Part shown: positions 44,843 through 56,439 of the stretch, one piece after another | Position numbering within the stretch: position 1 is the stretch's first letter | Layout: each line of letters starts with the position of its first letter | Assembly (NCBI GenBank): GCA_964058845.1 | Contig: CAXKVR010000138.1 | Coordinates: 682,001 to 746,000, forward strand | Length of the DNA stretch: 64,000 nucleotides | From: Carex sylvatica | Taxonomy: Eukaryota > Streptophyta > Magnoliopsida > Poales > Cyperaceae | Direction of reading: 5' to 3' | The notes under the pieces: model-generated | What the model was told of the DNA's origin: nothing | Database searches by the model: none | The model's input: only the letters and a program-made list of their open reading frames with translations | Translations under genes and position numbers: made by a program

Positions 44843-47800
44843 CTAATATCTTCTTCGCTTTAATTTATCACCATTATTATTTGGGTTACCTTCACGCCAC
44901 CCATGTGGGCCCCGGTTATTGTACCGGTACTCATCTTGCTCACCCGCTTCTCTCGGCCGACTCATAGCAGTCTCATAGTTTCTAACCCTGCCAGGTGGAC
45001 CACCCCCATCAGAGTAGGCCCCATCATTTTCTGGGTACCTAGCATGAAATGGCATCATCTCACCTCCTTGACAGCGGAGTTGATCGTAAGCTTCCAAATC
45101 TTGCACATCAGTATCAGGCCCATGTGGGCCCACCGCATTATAACGCTGCCGCCCATTGTTCCAATGCATACCGCCCCTACCTGGCTTGCGCGCACGGTTG
45201 TAAGGAGGCGATGCATGCCTCCTGTTTAAGTTGTCTTTTTTAAAATAGGGGCGCCGGCCTGGCGATCTAATCCTAGTGTCAACCCTTGTTAGCAGGTCAG
45301 GATTTCCACCAATCATTTCACCTGGTCCTGGCGATCTAATCCACTGATGCGGCCCCCTTCTTGGTCCTGGGGAGGAATTTCTCTCTCTACGAGTATTATG
45401 GTCAACCCTCTTATAGTGATTGCTGGGGTGTTCAAAAACTGGAGCATCCAGTTCGTCTGCTCCTCTAGGGCTACCATCAGCAATCCGTCTCCTGTCCTGA
45501 AAACGAGGATGAGGACGACTCTTTCGGCCATCATTTCCTTCATCAAAATTTATGTCAGTGTTACTGTTAGTCCTGGTAAATCGGGACCCTCTATATTTGT
45601 TGTGGCCAAATCTACCATTGAAACTGTTAGTTTGTCTTTTCCTGTTTGCCATGTTAAATGCTCTTCGATTCAAATAGTCTCCATTTTCAAATCTGTCACC
45701 ATCAAACTGGGAAAATCTCTGTCCTTCCCATCTTTGACCCCTGAAGGAAAGAGTCAAAAAAAGAGAAAAAAAAAAAAGAGAGAGAGAATCTGTAAGATAA
45801 AATGAACCAAGTATAAGAAACAAAATTTATTATTTCCACTAACAAACTAATACCTGTTTGAGTGGATGTTTGACCCTTCGTCCCAGGGCAACATACGTGA
45901 TTTCCTCCTTTCAAACTGTGCTCCGTCAGGACCTAAGTCTGTCCTCCTGCATCGTCTACGCAGAACATTGTTTCCTTCAGTTTGCCTGCTCGAAGTACCG
46001 TTCTCTCTCTCTGATGACGGATCAACCTCCTCTTTCTCTCTAGAAATACTAGTGCTAGGCGACCTTGACTTGGAACCACCTGCTTCCATGTCAAGGCAGA
46101 GACCTTGCATGTCTTTATTCGGGAGATCAGTTAGTTTTGTAGAACTAGATGGTGTATCATTCTGATTGTTCTGAGTAATGCTTGTTTCTGCCGGCATTGG
46201 AATCTGGATTTGATTTTCTTTTGAAGTAGGAGTGCTCGAGGGAACCAAACTCTTCACATTATCTCCTCTCGGAGTTCCTCCGATCCGGACGTTATCGAAT
46301 TCACCGATTGTACCAGGCTCTTGCTTGGGATTTATTGCAACACTAGAACTAGATGAAGCATTGGTCTCGCAATTTGTATTTTTTATAGTTTTACCAGTAG
46401 TAGCTGATTTTGGTAAATTTTGTCCTTCCTCGGAACAATCCATGTCAGCACTGCCTTGAGACAAGCCATCGGATGCCATAGATACCATCCTCTTACTGTC
46501 ATGAACCACCACTGCTGGAGAGGCACTAGAAATAATCACTGGTTTTATGTCCATACCAACCAAAGGTGGAGCAGGGGCTAAGCTATTATCTATTTTCTTA
46601 GGATCATGATGTGCATCAGATTGTGAAATAGCAGATTGAGTTATTTGACCAACTACCACACTTTCTGCTAAAACCGGATTTACCAGTTTTCCGCTAGTAG
46701 AAACCTCTGGCAAGGGTGTGGCAGAGTTCAAGTCTATCCCTTTAGTTAAGCTATTGGTTTCAGCGATCTCCGCTTGTTTAGCCTGTCTAGAGTCACTTCC
46801 AGAACAAGGTGATTTATCTAATTGTATTCCTAGAGGGTTCTGAGCATGACTAGTAGTATCTACTGGCTCCTTTTTAACCACGCTACCAGATGCCAAACTC
46901 TGATCTTTCAACCCACTTGCTTGAACAACTTTTTCCGGTAAGGTGACATCACGTGATTCTTGTTTTACAATTACCTGATTCTGAGCCACTGGCTTCGCAA
47001 TAGGATTAGTGATATCTTTATCTTTGATTTTTGGGGAATTCTCTACCGGTCTAGGTTTCACATTAACAGGTTCGGGACTACAGTTCAAATCCTTCCCACT
47101 TAAAGACAAGCTGAGATCTGAAGAATAAATTTCCAAGTTCTTCATACGCAACTCAGGCCTTGGTGGTAGCTTAAGCTGCAAGTCCAACGTAACCTCGCTT
47201 CGGGAACTTAAGCTGCTCTTCTCAGACAGCATATCCATGTTGGGCAACTTGAGATTATTACCGGCTCCCTTCGGAACTAATCCACTAACCACTCCATTTG
47301 GAATAACTCCACTACCCACTCCATGTGGAATCATTCCGCTAACACGTCCTTGTTTGGCAAGTGCCTCTACCGGCTCTGTGTGTGCAGTGCCAATATTTTC
47401 TGAAGTAAAATCATTCATAGCAGAATCCCAAGTTTCAGCTGTCGGCAAGTTCAAATCAAAGCCAGATCTTTTCTCCATATTATTTGAAAGATTGTGACTA
47501 GGTTTGAAACAAGTCTTAGATGAAATAGTAGAAGGTCCAGTCAAGGAGAGATCTGTTGAGCACTGATTGAATGTTTTGTTCTTCACCATATTGCCTGAAA
47601 TGCTCAAGTGCAATTTTGAAGCATTTCCAACTTGTAGCATCTCCATTCCTAAATTAGGATTAGCACTTTGTTTTAACGGGTAATAATTCCTTCCCATGTC
47701 AATTTCATTTAAATCATGTAAAGGGTTTGTTACCACACCGGCTGGTTTGTCCAAGTCGGAGGAAGAAGGGTTTCCGGGATCAAAGCCCAAAGGTATTATT

Positions 47801-48081
47801 AAATCAAGAGGACTCTTCGGTGTAAAATGTTTTGGCGTAAGAGGGAACTTATCAAATGGGGGCACACAGGGTTCCAGAGAAGAGGGAGTAAGCTGAAAGG
47901 GCCTCTTCTTGATAGGCACCCCACTGTTTGGTTCATTCAACCTCTGTCCTTGAGCCCCTACCTGCGCATGTTATACCATTAGTTAAAATAATTCATTAGT
48001 TTGAAATTATCCTTGTTGAAAAAGTAATCATTATTTAAAGCAAGCATATCGCACCTCTTCTTTATTGCCGATGAACATCAT
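44843..48081 (-). CDS. Disordered nuclear protein with EAR-like motifs and an RG/RSP-rich tail
   Basis: Three coding exons: 48081-48055 (MMFIGNKEE), 47961-45854 and 45740-44843. All junctions are GT-AG and in frame, giving 1010 residues. The 48081 start is inferred from splicing: the long second exon opens VGAQGQRLNEPNSGVPIKKR with no ATG of its own. Visible features are an N-terminal basic IKKRP patch; FDLNLP (177-182); LDLQLKL (268-274) and DLSLSLSG (291-298), which match LxLxL/DLN EAR repression motifs; three SG-x-x-P-x-G repeats (217-241); a Ser/Thr-rich middle; RRRCRRTD at about 680; and a C-terminal part rich in Arg, Gly and RSPG (RSPGP, RSPGRRP), ending KLKRRRY. Composition suggests a nuclear, RNA- or chromatin-associated regulator; EAR motifs recruit TOPLESS-type corepressors in known proteins. 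I do not recognise the family. Confidence 0.85.
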
Positions 48082-48162
48082 TTTGCTAAACATATATATG
48101 AAAACTTCCACAGACTATTCTGACAAATTCAGCAAACCAAAACCTGACAAGAGAAGACCAAC

Positions 48163-48250
48163 TCTGTAAAACAAATTAATAAGTTGTGAATATTAGTCAT
48201 CACTCATCAGAAAGTATACGCATATGCATAATATGAGAGAGAGAGAGAGT
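48163..48250. other. Intron sequence with (GA)n run
   Basis: On the minus strand, TTTACAG just upstream of 48163 is the probable acceptor of the exon carrying the start codon (48163-48055). A GA dinucleotide run lies near 48234-48251 in the preceding leader intron. Confidence 0.5.
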
Positions 48251-49518
48251 TTAACTAGGTGTAGCTCGATAAAAAAATATAGGTACATAATATAATCGCA
48301 TCTCGAATGTAATCACATAAATGTTTGTTAGGTTTCAAACCTGATGGCAACAATAAACTAGCAAACATGAGAAGCTCTAGATATAATGTAAAAATAAGTG
48401 GAAGGTAGGTTACATATAACAAGTTAAAAAACGAGGAATTTTTTTCATGTGCATTTATTCAGACAATCAAGGATAGGAAAGGAATGGTGATTGTGTTGTT
48501 AGAAACTGAAGGTAACCTCCACTAGAAGACCTACTGTAAAGCATATTGAAAATAAAATAAATACTAGAGAAGGGCCCAAGTAAAGAAAAAAGACCTAAGA
48601 GTTTTGAAAATATTACTTCTCTCATTCCTAGGTGATTCCCAGGTAACTTGGCATTTACACTGTGAGAAGCAAACCTCATCTGACCATGCATGGAAACCAA
48701 TCACCAACATTAACCTCAATTATGCATATTATAATTTCCAAATCAAACAAAAGTATGTCACTACTAACCGATTCATCTAAATCATCAGTTAAAAATAACA
48801 CCAAATCAAGAAAACAGTATGTCACTGACAAATTCAACCGAATTGTCGGTTGAAACACTACAACAATTGCTCTGCAACCAAAATTAGACTGATCTATCAT
48901 ATCTTCAGAGGTTTGTGAGTCCCCATTGATCCAGTCGCTTTGGCAACTAACCAAAAGCTTCAGTCCATCATTGTTCAACAGAAATCAAAACTGAATTCCC
49001 TGATAATACTGTTATAATTTCCAGATCTGGCATGATTAGACTTTGAAAGACAAGATCTGAAGTTTAAAATAAAATCTAATCTGCTGATCCAAAAAGACCA
49101 ACCGCATGAGAAATGAAAGGAACCAATGCCTTCTGATGAAGTCAAAAGTCGGTAAAACGAGTTAAAGTCTTTAACTTTTTGCTTCAAAAGAAAATTAAAA
49201 AGCAAGCGTTTGCAACAAACATCCGCCACTTGTAGCAAACTTACAGAAATAGCAAATAACAATTGCACTTGCATGGAGATCTACATTTTTACTAAATCGG
49301 CCATCACTTAAACCCGTAGAAAGTTCATTAAAATCCAGTAGCTCCATGGTGGTATGATTTAAGAACAATGGACACCCCGCCCCCCAAATTCACTTTTAGA
49401 ATCAGATTTCATCGCTCTCTCTCTCATATCTAAAATAGATTTACTAGAAATAGTACAGGGAAGGAGGAGAGAGTAAGCAAGAAACTTCTCGAAAAAAAAT
49501 ACAAAATTAACATAATAC

Positions 49519-49680
49519 CTGAGTTCCACGCGGAGAAGAAACCTCGGCGAAAGAGAGCCAAGCTTCCACGGATGTGAAATAAAATTATAGAGAGAAGAAA
49601 GAGGAGGAAACCCTAGAGAAGAAGAAAGAGGCAACAAGCGGCGAAAGAGACAAGGCAACTTCTACCCAGGACGCTAAGCG
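49519..49680 (-). promoter_or_regulatory. Untranslated first exon and start region of the EAR-motif gene
   Basis: On the minus strand this is a typical CT-rich plant leader (TTTCTTCTTCTCTAGGGTTT and similar). It ends in CTCAG at 49519, followed by a GTATTATG donor. The intron would run about 1.35 kb to the acceptor beside 48163. A leader intron is common for constitutively expressed plant genes. The exact transcription start is unknown. Confidence 0.5.
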
Positions 49681-50194
49681 CGAGCGTTCGTCCACATTTA
49701 GCAGCTTCCAAGCACTTTCCCACTAATTTAAATGCTATATTCTCACCGCCTATTGTTTCAGACTAGATCCGGTTTACCCGGTTCTTTGTTCAAAAACCGA
49801 CACGTGAAGGTTGATGAACTTTAAACCGTTGGATCACCAGACACAATGTCAGGGAGTACTCGGAAGTTCGCGGTATGTTGTCGCGCGGGATAAATAATGC
49901 CCCAAAATGCTTGAATTCGTATACTTGGCATTAACTCAAAGGACATAAATCTGCTGTGATCCTATTGAATCGCAGGTTACTGCTATTTCAAATCAGATCG
50001 TTAACTTTTTGGAATGCACGAATCTCCGAACCAGTTGGTTTTTAGGCACAAATCCCCAAACTAATGAATTGTTTGATTTGGAATAGCAGGGACCGGCAAC
50101 AGATTTATTTCCTAACTCAATAGGGAATCTTTTGAATTGATGAATTACAACCGTCCGATTTTTCTTAAGATTCATGTGAACTAAATCTGCACTA
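49681..50194. other. 5' flank of the EAR-motif gene
   Basis: This is promoter-proximal sequence for the minus-strand gene. No clear TATA box is seen. Sequence like CACGAATCTC (50017) recurs near 63680-63790, hinting at a shared repeat. Confidence 0.3.
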
Positions 50195-50310
50195 ATAATA
50201 AAAGACCCCGTATGTTATAAGCAGGCGTCAGATTGACTCCGTTTAAAATCAGACGGTTCAAATTCATTAACTCAAAAGATTTCCTTTTGAGTTAATACAG
50301 AGGATATTCA
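50195..50310 (+). repeat. Dispersed palindromic repeat, copy 2
   Basis: CATTAACTCAAAAGATTTCC is followed by TTTTGAGTTAATACAGAGGA. This has the same layout as the copies at 2715 and 58112, including the preceding CGTTTAAAATCAGACGGTTC-like stretch. Confidence 0.6.
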
Positions 50311-50381
50311 AAATGCTTGCATACATAAAGGTACAAGGCTATGCGCTAGCAGTCGAGATTCGAATGCGCTGAGATTAACAC

Positions 50382-50750
50382 CTTGTTTGGATGGAGAGTA
50401 GAGGGAGAAAATTTTCTGTCGAATCATGTTTGGTTGATAAAATTATATCGGAAGTGAACGTTACAGGAGGTTAAAAGTTTAACATTGTATTATTGTAATC
50501 AATAGAATTAATTTTTCTTTCAATTTAGATTATAACGGATGGAAAGAAATTTTGTTACATATTTTAGAAAAAATAACACAAATGCCCAATTCTATATCTT
50601 AATTCTAAAATTCTCAGACAAATTTTTTATCAAAATCCTACAACAGCCACCAAATTTCTCATCAACCTTCTAAATTTTAATCAACCAAATAAAAAACAAA
50701 ACGAAAAAAATATTAAATTTATTTTTCTCACTAATTATCCAAACACGAAG
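50382..50750. mobile_element. MITE candidate with TTGTTTGGAT termini
   Basis: The left end CCTTGTTTGGATGG and the right end, whose complement reads CTTCGTGTTTGGATAA, form a short inverted repeat. The internal sequence is AT-rich. The size fits, but the target duplication was not resolved. Confidence 0.35.
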
Positions 50751-50939
50751 AGTTTAAATCTTACACGCTCTATGACATTCATTAAGCCGAGTAAAATGTT
50801 CTTTACTGTTAGCAAATTATATTATTCAAATATGTTACTTTCTACCAATTAAAACTAGTTTAATATCCTGGAAGCATTTGTTAACATAGGATATGAAATT
50901 CAGTCAGCAATTGGGAGTAGCAAGCGACTGGGCATAGCC

Positions 50940-53064
50940 TGATATGGGCTATCTCGAGACAGCATACAGTATGCTAAAAATTACTTAGATTGGGCTCGTC
51001 CTGCACGAAGTCGCAGGCCGAGGAATGACTAACTCGGGGAGATCGGGGAATGATATCGTATCTTGAAAGTCGGATGGCGACTTCAAAGACTGAAGGATGA
51101 TCTCGGAGATATTGAACTCTTTCCTATCAGCTATCTCGGAGCGTGTAAGTGTGCAAGAGTGTATTGCTTGTGGTTCGCCCCTTTCTTGTCAAATGAATGA
51201 GCTTTATATAGTATGACCTACGTACCATCTTACGCCAAGGGTAAGCCAGTTCGTGGAACAGTTATAAAATCGTGTGATCATGGTTACATGATAACCGTCC
51301 TTACCGACAGTTATACCGTAATCGACATCGTGGATATTTATGTCGTAACCGACGTCGTGAACGGTTACCGCGTCCGAATTCAGGGCTTTAAGCCGCTATA
51401 TCGTTATCGCAGCCTATTTAGGTCGGCCAGTTCTTGGCTTTTACCATTATGGGCTTCAATCATGGGCTTTGTATTGCATCCCGAGTTGGCCTCCTCAATG
51501 AGGTCTGAATCTCGGCCTTGTTCGTGGCCCAAATTGAAGCTAAAATGGCATTGGGAACATGGCCCTATCATTATCCTCTGAAATCAAAATGCATCTTATG
51601 CGGATGCTTTTGACTTGTTTTAGATCATAATTTTGTGCCAAAAGTAAAATAGACAAAAATCATCTCGGAGAAACATAAAGATTCATTCATATAAACTCAT
51701 ATTGCATACATATATATTGGTTGAAATTCATAACATTTAGAGGAAAGGACAAGAACTCGAATAAGTCATTAACTCAAAAATAAATTTTTTACTCGGAGTC
51801 TGAATGTCATATCTTTTTGCGTTTTCTTTTGATCTTAAGTCGCTTCGACTTATCGAGTGCACAAGGCGGACAAATGAAATGCCTCCATCTCAGGTCTTCG
51901 TTATTTTTAGGCATGTATCCCGTGATACAAGGAGGGTGGAATGCGTCTTTGTATTCGTCACACGTGAACATCTCCTTGCATTTTTCGTATTGTTGGCACT
52001 TCGGACAAAAGTCTTCCTCATCTCGAGTTTCTATTCTTTTCCTTCTATTGTCTGAAGTTTGTCCGAGATTCATGTTTTTATTTCCTTTAGGTGATCATTA
52101 TCACATGTCTCAACAATGTTATATATATAGTAGCATTGTACGCGGTAATAATTTATTACCTTACGTAGGATAAAAAATGGTAAATATTTATAACGTTATG
52201 TGGGATCAATGTAAATGAATACGAAGAATACACGGTGTACATATTTACCAATGTAAATGGATGCGGAGAATACGCGTTATGTTTTCTTTCTTTCTTTTTG
52301 TTAGGAAAGGAATGTGTGGGGTTCTTTATTACGACACTTAGGGAGACGGATAATATTCAATGTCGTCAGACAACCTCGGGGTGGAGCCCCTGAGGTTAGA
52401 ATGAGAAATCAATACAGGTTGAATAATAGAGATGATAGAAAATTTCATTTATAAAAATTATCATCTTATATTAAAAATATATCATATTAGCCTACAACAA
52501 AAGATACTATTACTATACCCCGATTCCCATGCTCAGCAAAGAGTCGGTGTGATGTCGCTTCTGTATAACAACAAAAGTCACATTCCAATGTGGAAATAAC
52601 AGGGGAAGGTAACATGAAAGCAATTTATCCCTCAAGAAACCAAGCCCGGTTATGAGCAGGGCATTGCCAATGGAAGTGCCCTGATTTACGAGGGTCTTCC
52701 TTAACAATCCATTGCAAGCACGAGGTGTGTGCCTTCTTATAACAAATCCCGTAGGTAATTTCACGGGTGCTAACATCCACTTTTCTGCAGATAAAGCAAG
52801 GAGCAAGTGGGATCTCGTAATAGTCTAAGGGACCAGACCTCGGAGCTTCAGATTTGTCCGAGCTGCTACGTTCAAGCTCCGACCAATCAATCTCATTATG
52901 GTGAGTGGCCTAAATTATTTCCAACCCCATGTCAATGAGATCTCCAAGGCGGAGGTTCTCATTGGCCATAATCCAGTCCAGGATGTTGGGGCTCCAGTTT
53001 TTGAGATTGTCTTGTTCGTGGTTCAAATTGAAACTAAAAGGACCTTGGGAACATGGCCCTATCA
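50940..53064 (+). mobile_element. Short LTR element with captured host sequence
   Basis: The 5' LTR is 50940-51570 (starts TGATATGGGC, ends GGCCCTATCA, with a TTTATATAG box near 51206). A remnant of the 3' LTR at about 53011-53064 repeats its last 54 bp with few changes and ends at the same GGCCCTATCA. The outer flanks are TAGCC (50935-50939) and TAGTC (53065-53069), differing by one transition. No gag or pol is recognisable; the interior instead holds antisense PHD-finger-like fragments. Most of the 3' LTR is missing or too diverged to see. The layout is an inference from the shared ends. Confidence 0.5.
51807..52890 (-). pseudogene. PHD-finger-like gene fragments captured in the LTR element
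   Basis: Two minus-strand pieces are visible. At 52890-52625, one reads CFICRKVDVSTREITYGICY, then KKAHTSC and HWQCPAH, a zinc-binding Cys/His pattern ending at a stop. At 52073-51807, the other has CPKCQQYEKCKEMFTC, then FHPPC and ICPPC, a C4-H-C3 arrangement like a PHD finger though with unusual spacing, followed by a very basic tail (KIKRKRKKI). PHD fingers typically read histone H3 tails. The roughly 550 bp between them has no domain and may be an intron. The pieces are antisense to the LTRs. They could be a transduplicated host gene fragment; whether they are expressed is unknown. Confidence 0.5.
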
Positions 53065-53069
53065 TAGTC

Positions 53070-54229
53070 CATATTTTATGTTGTATTTGTTTACATTTCA
53101 TTTGGTTTGATTATTTATATTCTCAAATCTGGTCATGATATTATTTGGGAAACATATCTGAGAGGATTATCATTAGTACAAACTCATCCGAGTTGGTCAT
53201 TGATGCCTTTTCAGGAATATCTAGGAGATTTTGATTTTACGGTATTACAGTACCAGTGAAAGTTTATGGTATTCGATTTTATACAGTACCAGTGAAAGTT
53301 TCACATCATGTATTGTTGTCCAAAATTTTAATATAATATTGTTAAGCTGGCTGAAAACATCAACTTAAAATATGAGTTGGCTCACGAACTGAGCGGAGTT
53401 GAGCCAAGTATTTATCTGAGTCGAGCTAGAGCCGAGTCATTTTGCTTCTCTCATGAGCCGAGCTGAGTTTGAGCCAAAATTTAATCATTAGCAGTCCTAA
53501 TTAATCTTCCTTTTTATTTTATTCAGTTCCCTTCTATTCTTCACCTCTCATTCCGTTCTCTACTCTCCATCCAAACGGAGTGTAAAAAGTCACTCATAAT
53601 TTGATTTCAAGCAGCAGTAAATTGGACCGAGCTAATTTGTTTAGCTCACTGGTTTTTATTTAGACTATTATCATACAAATTAAAAATATATATATTGAGG
53701 CTCATTAAACAAATTATTAAATATTCATTTTTAAGTATAGTTAATAGAGTGAAAGGTATTATTAAATCAAGCATCAAATATAAAATTGGTAGAGTAACAA
53801 AAATATGAAAAATCTTGATCTTTTATTCAATGAATTAGATCAAATCGTAAAATCTTTCTGACAGTTTACACCTAGCTCAAACTCATTTAGTCTGAATTGC
53901 ACTAGCAACAAATGAGTTGTTAGCAACTGAATCACAGAATCTTAATCAATCAACGAGCTATGAGCTATTTTATTAGCACTACATAGATCAAATCAAATGT
54001 TCCTCGTATCTTGATTCTTGAATTGAGATGTTTTTCAGTTACAAGTCAGAAATACGAATGAATTATTTACATATAAACGGAGAAAGGAAGATATAATGCA
54101 AAGATATAGTCCAATTTATAGTAGGCTAGACTAAGAAAATAAGAGCGTTTATAAAAGCAATGTACTTATCAATTAATTTTGATTACTTTTAGCGTTCATA
54201 ATTTTAAAAAAATCATATATTTTTAAATG
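53070..54229. other. Intergenic, no feature seen
   Basis: This is AT-rich. Phrases TACAGTACCAGTGAAAGTTT occur twice (53247 and 53282), a local 35-bp duplication. GAGCCGAG/GAGTTG phrases recur at 53370-53480. Confidence 0.4.
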
Positions 54230-54740
54230 AATCTTCAAAATAGATGAGCGAATATAAATTAATATTTTTATTAATATGACGTTTTCAAACAATTTTTAGT
54301 GGGAGGAGAGACCGATATTATATTTTAATTTTTGTAGTTTGTTTTTCTTGAATTTTAATAGAAGATTACAATAATTTTTCGGACTTCATTTGAAAAACAT
54401 ATTTATCGAAGAAAAAAAATTGAACTTTTATAATGTTTTCATTGTAATTAGTAAAATTTTGAATAGAGTATTTTTTTAAAATACTAAAACCGCCCACAAA
54501 TGATAAACAGCATATTTAGACGCAAAGTATTCCGTTAAAAACACAAAAGAGTCGTTTTACTTTAAAATTTTACACTGCACATTAAATGCATCAAATATTT
54601 ATCTTTTTCATAATAAAACGTGACGCATAAACCGTTCAGTCTAAATAATGAGAAAAAAATTAAATCAATCAGATGATAAATATAGACAATATGACATGGC
54701 TTGGCTTAAAATTTTAGATGTTTAAGCTCTTTGTATGGGT
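54230..54740 (+). repeat. Long dispersed repeat, copy 1
   Basis: This aligns in direct orientation with about 62400-62634 plus 63041-63268. Shared blocks include TCGGACTTCAT, AAACATATTTAT, TTTTACACTGCAC and GGCTTAAAATTTTAGATGTT. The second copy is interrupted by a 398-bp insertion. The class is unknown. Confidence 0.65.
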
Positions 54741-54835
54741 AATATTGAAGATCAGTTATTATAGTTGCTCATAAATAAAGAAATTTGATCCTTTCTTTCA
54801 GAATAGGGTCTGAGTAATTTTGTATTAAATAAAGA

Positions 54836-54990
54836 TTTAAATAGCGTTTATCGCGTTATAATAGACTGGCTAAAAAAACAGCACTATACTCAAATAGGAG
54901 AGTTAATGCAAAATAGCATCCTATAACGCTAATAGCACTATAGTTTTAATGGTCTGAAAACACAATAGTGCACTGTTTAGAACCTTGATA
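54836..54990 (+). repeat. Short interspersed repeat, copy 1 (...TTTAGAACCTTGATA)
   Basis: This shares the order TAAATARCGTTTATC, AAATAGC, a ...CTGAAAAC phrase and TTTAGAACCTT with 59427-59583. A partial end is also at 25925-25945. The about 155-bp size suggests a MITE or SINE family of unknown class. Confidence 0.55.
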
Positions 54991-56429
54991 TTAAAAAAAA
55001 TCACATTTGCCTGTCTATGATCAAATTCTGAAGAAAAAAAAAATAGCGAATTATTTCCGGAGAGAACAAGGCAAAGACAAACTCTGAGGAGAATCATGTT
55101 TCGAATTGTTTAGGTTCATTATTATCTGGGAGGAAACGGACCTGTGCGGAGGCCGTAGGCTTATTTTAAATTATTATCCTCTCTTATCTTAAGTGGTGGG
55201 CCGGCAAACACCATGTGCACACATCTTTTGAGGAACCACAGGACGCCACATAGCGAGGAAAAGGACGAAGGTGATAAAAATAAAAATAAAAGGTTGTGCA
55301 TCGTGGCAGGGCCCGCGGATAGCTTTCCCGACAAGGACAGGACCTCACCTGCTCACCCACTATCCCCGGCCCCGGGGCAAGTGGACCACGAAAGATTTTT
55401 CTAATATTCTATTCAGAAATATCTCTTTTTTAAATGTGGACGGTTGAAAATTTGCTTGGCGAGCATTGATTGCATCTGACTTTAATTCCTTACGCGTCAA
55501 GGATATTTTGTGACCATTACTATGCATCCAGAACTGCAGCTAATAAGAAATCAAATTAACAATGGATAGAAATACGTTTGCCTACATGGAAAAAGTAGGT
55601 CACTTTTTCTGAGCACTATGCTATGGCCTATGGGTGATCAGCATAACGCGTGGGATGCGTGTTAAGCGATAGTACATTTTGTTTCTCTCCATTTACAAGA
55701 TTGTCCAGTTTCCGCTTTGTTCTAATTTCCCCAGGTCCGATGTCCACTCAGAACAGTCCGATTCATTTATTCGCGAACACTTGATATCCACGAATACACG
55801 GAGAAATGAAACAGAGTGTACGAATCTTGAAGCTAATCGGACGGTTTTGACTCGATGCTTATTTTTATCCGATGCGCTCCCTGTTCCCTCGGGAACCAGA
55901 CCCAAAGTCCCCAACCCATTGTTGATATTTTAATCAGTACCATGCGCTGATGCGCCAATACTCAGAGGCATCATTACCAAAGTATGAACTATGAAATAGC
56001 AGTATAGCACTACCCCTTTGAATTTCAATATAATCAAATCACCTGATTAACAACCAGAGCAGCTCTTAATTTCACTAAACAGCTGATTCGGACTTGTACT
56101 TAATTATTTTATATAATCGTAGCTTTTATAAATTGCATGAAAACGTTTCATTGTCTATTTGTTACCATCTCCTCTAAATTTTTTTTTGTTTAAATAGTTT
56201 ATTCTTTCATTACATATTTGTAAAGGGTATTAATTTTTACTCGGTAGTTCAGTAGACTTGTTCCTCTTTTACCCTTTGTTTACTAAATCTATACACATCA
56301 ATTAATAGGATAATATTTTTTGCGTTAAGATCAATTGATGACGGCTTATTTTGACATTTTGATAATTATGTCTCAAATCATGTTAAAATTGAAACGAATA
56401 GATAATTATATTGTACGAGTAAAACTAGG
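54991..56429. other. Intergenic, no gene supported
   Basis: A GC-richer patch at 55190-55400 (with a GGCCCCGGGGC palindrome) and open frames of 63-84 residues at 55213-55404 and 55679-55933 have no recognisable domain. They may be decayed gene or transposon sequence. Confidence 0.35.
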
Positions 56430-56439
56430 GTGTTATGAA

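Noticed and set aside
45347..45805. 152-residue plus-strand open frame
   Set aside because: It lies antisense to the third exon of the EAR-motif gene and has no domain; it is a shadow frame.
45866..46165. 99-residue plus-strand open frame over the long exon
   Set aside because: It is antisense to a well-supported coding exon and has no recognisable domain.
47938..47940. TTG at the start of the long EAR-motif frame as the initiation codon
   Set aside because: The frame stays open upstream to a good splice acceptor at 47962, and a short exon with ATG at 48081 joins in frame, so initiation at TTG is unnecessary.
51213..51581. 122-residue plus-strand open frame
   Set aside because: It lies within the 5' LTR and runs to its end; no retroelement domain is present.
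55213..55933. Possible small genes in the GC-richer patch
   Set aside because: Frames are short, have no domains, no splice support and no conserved context.
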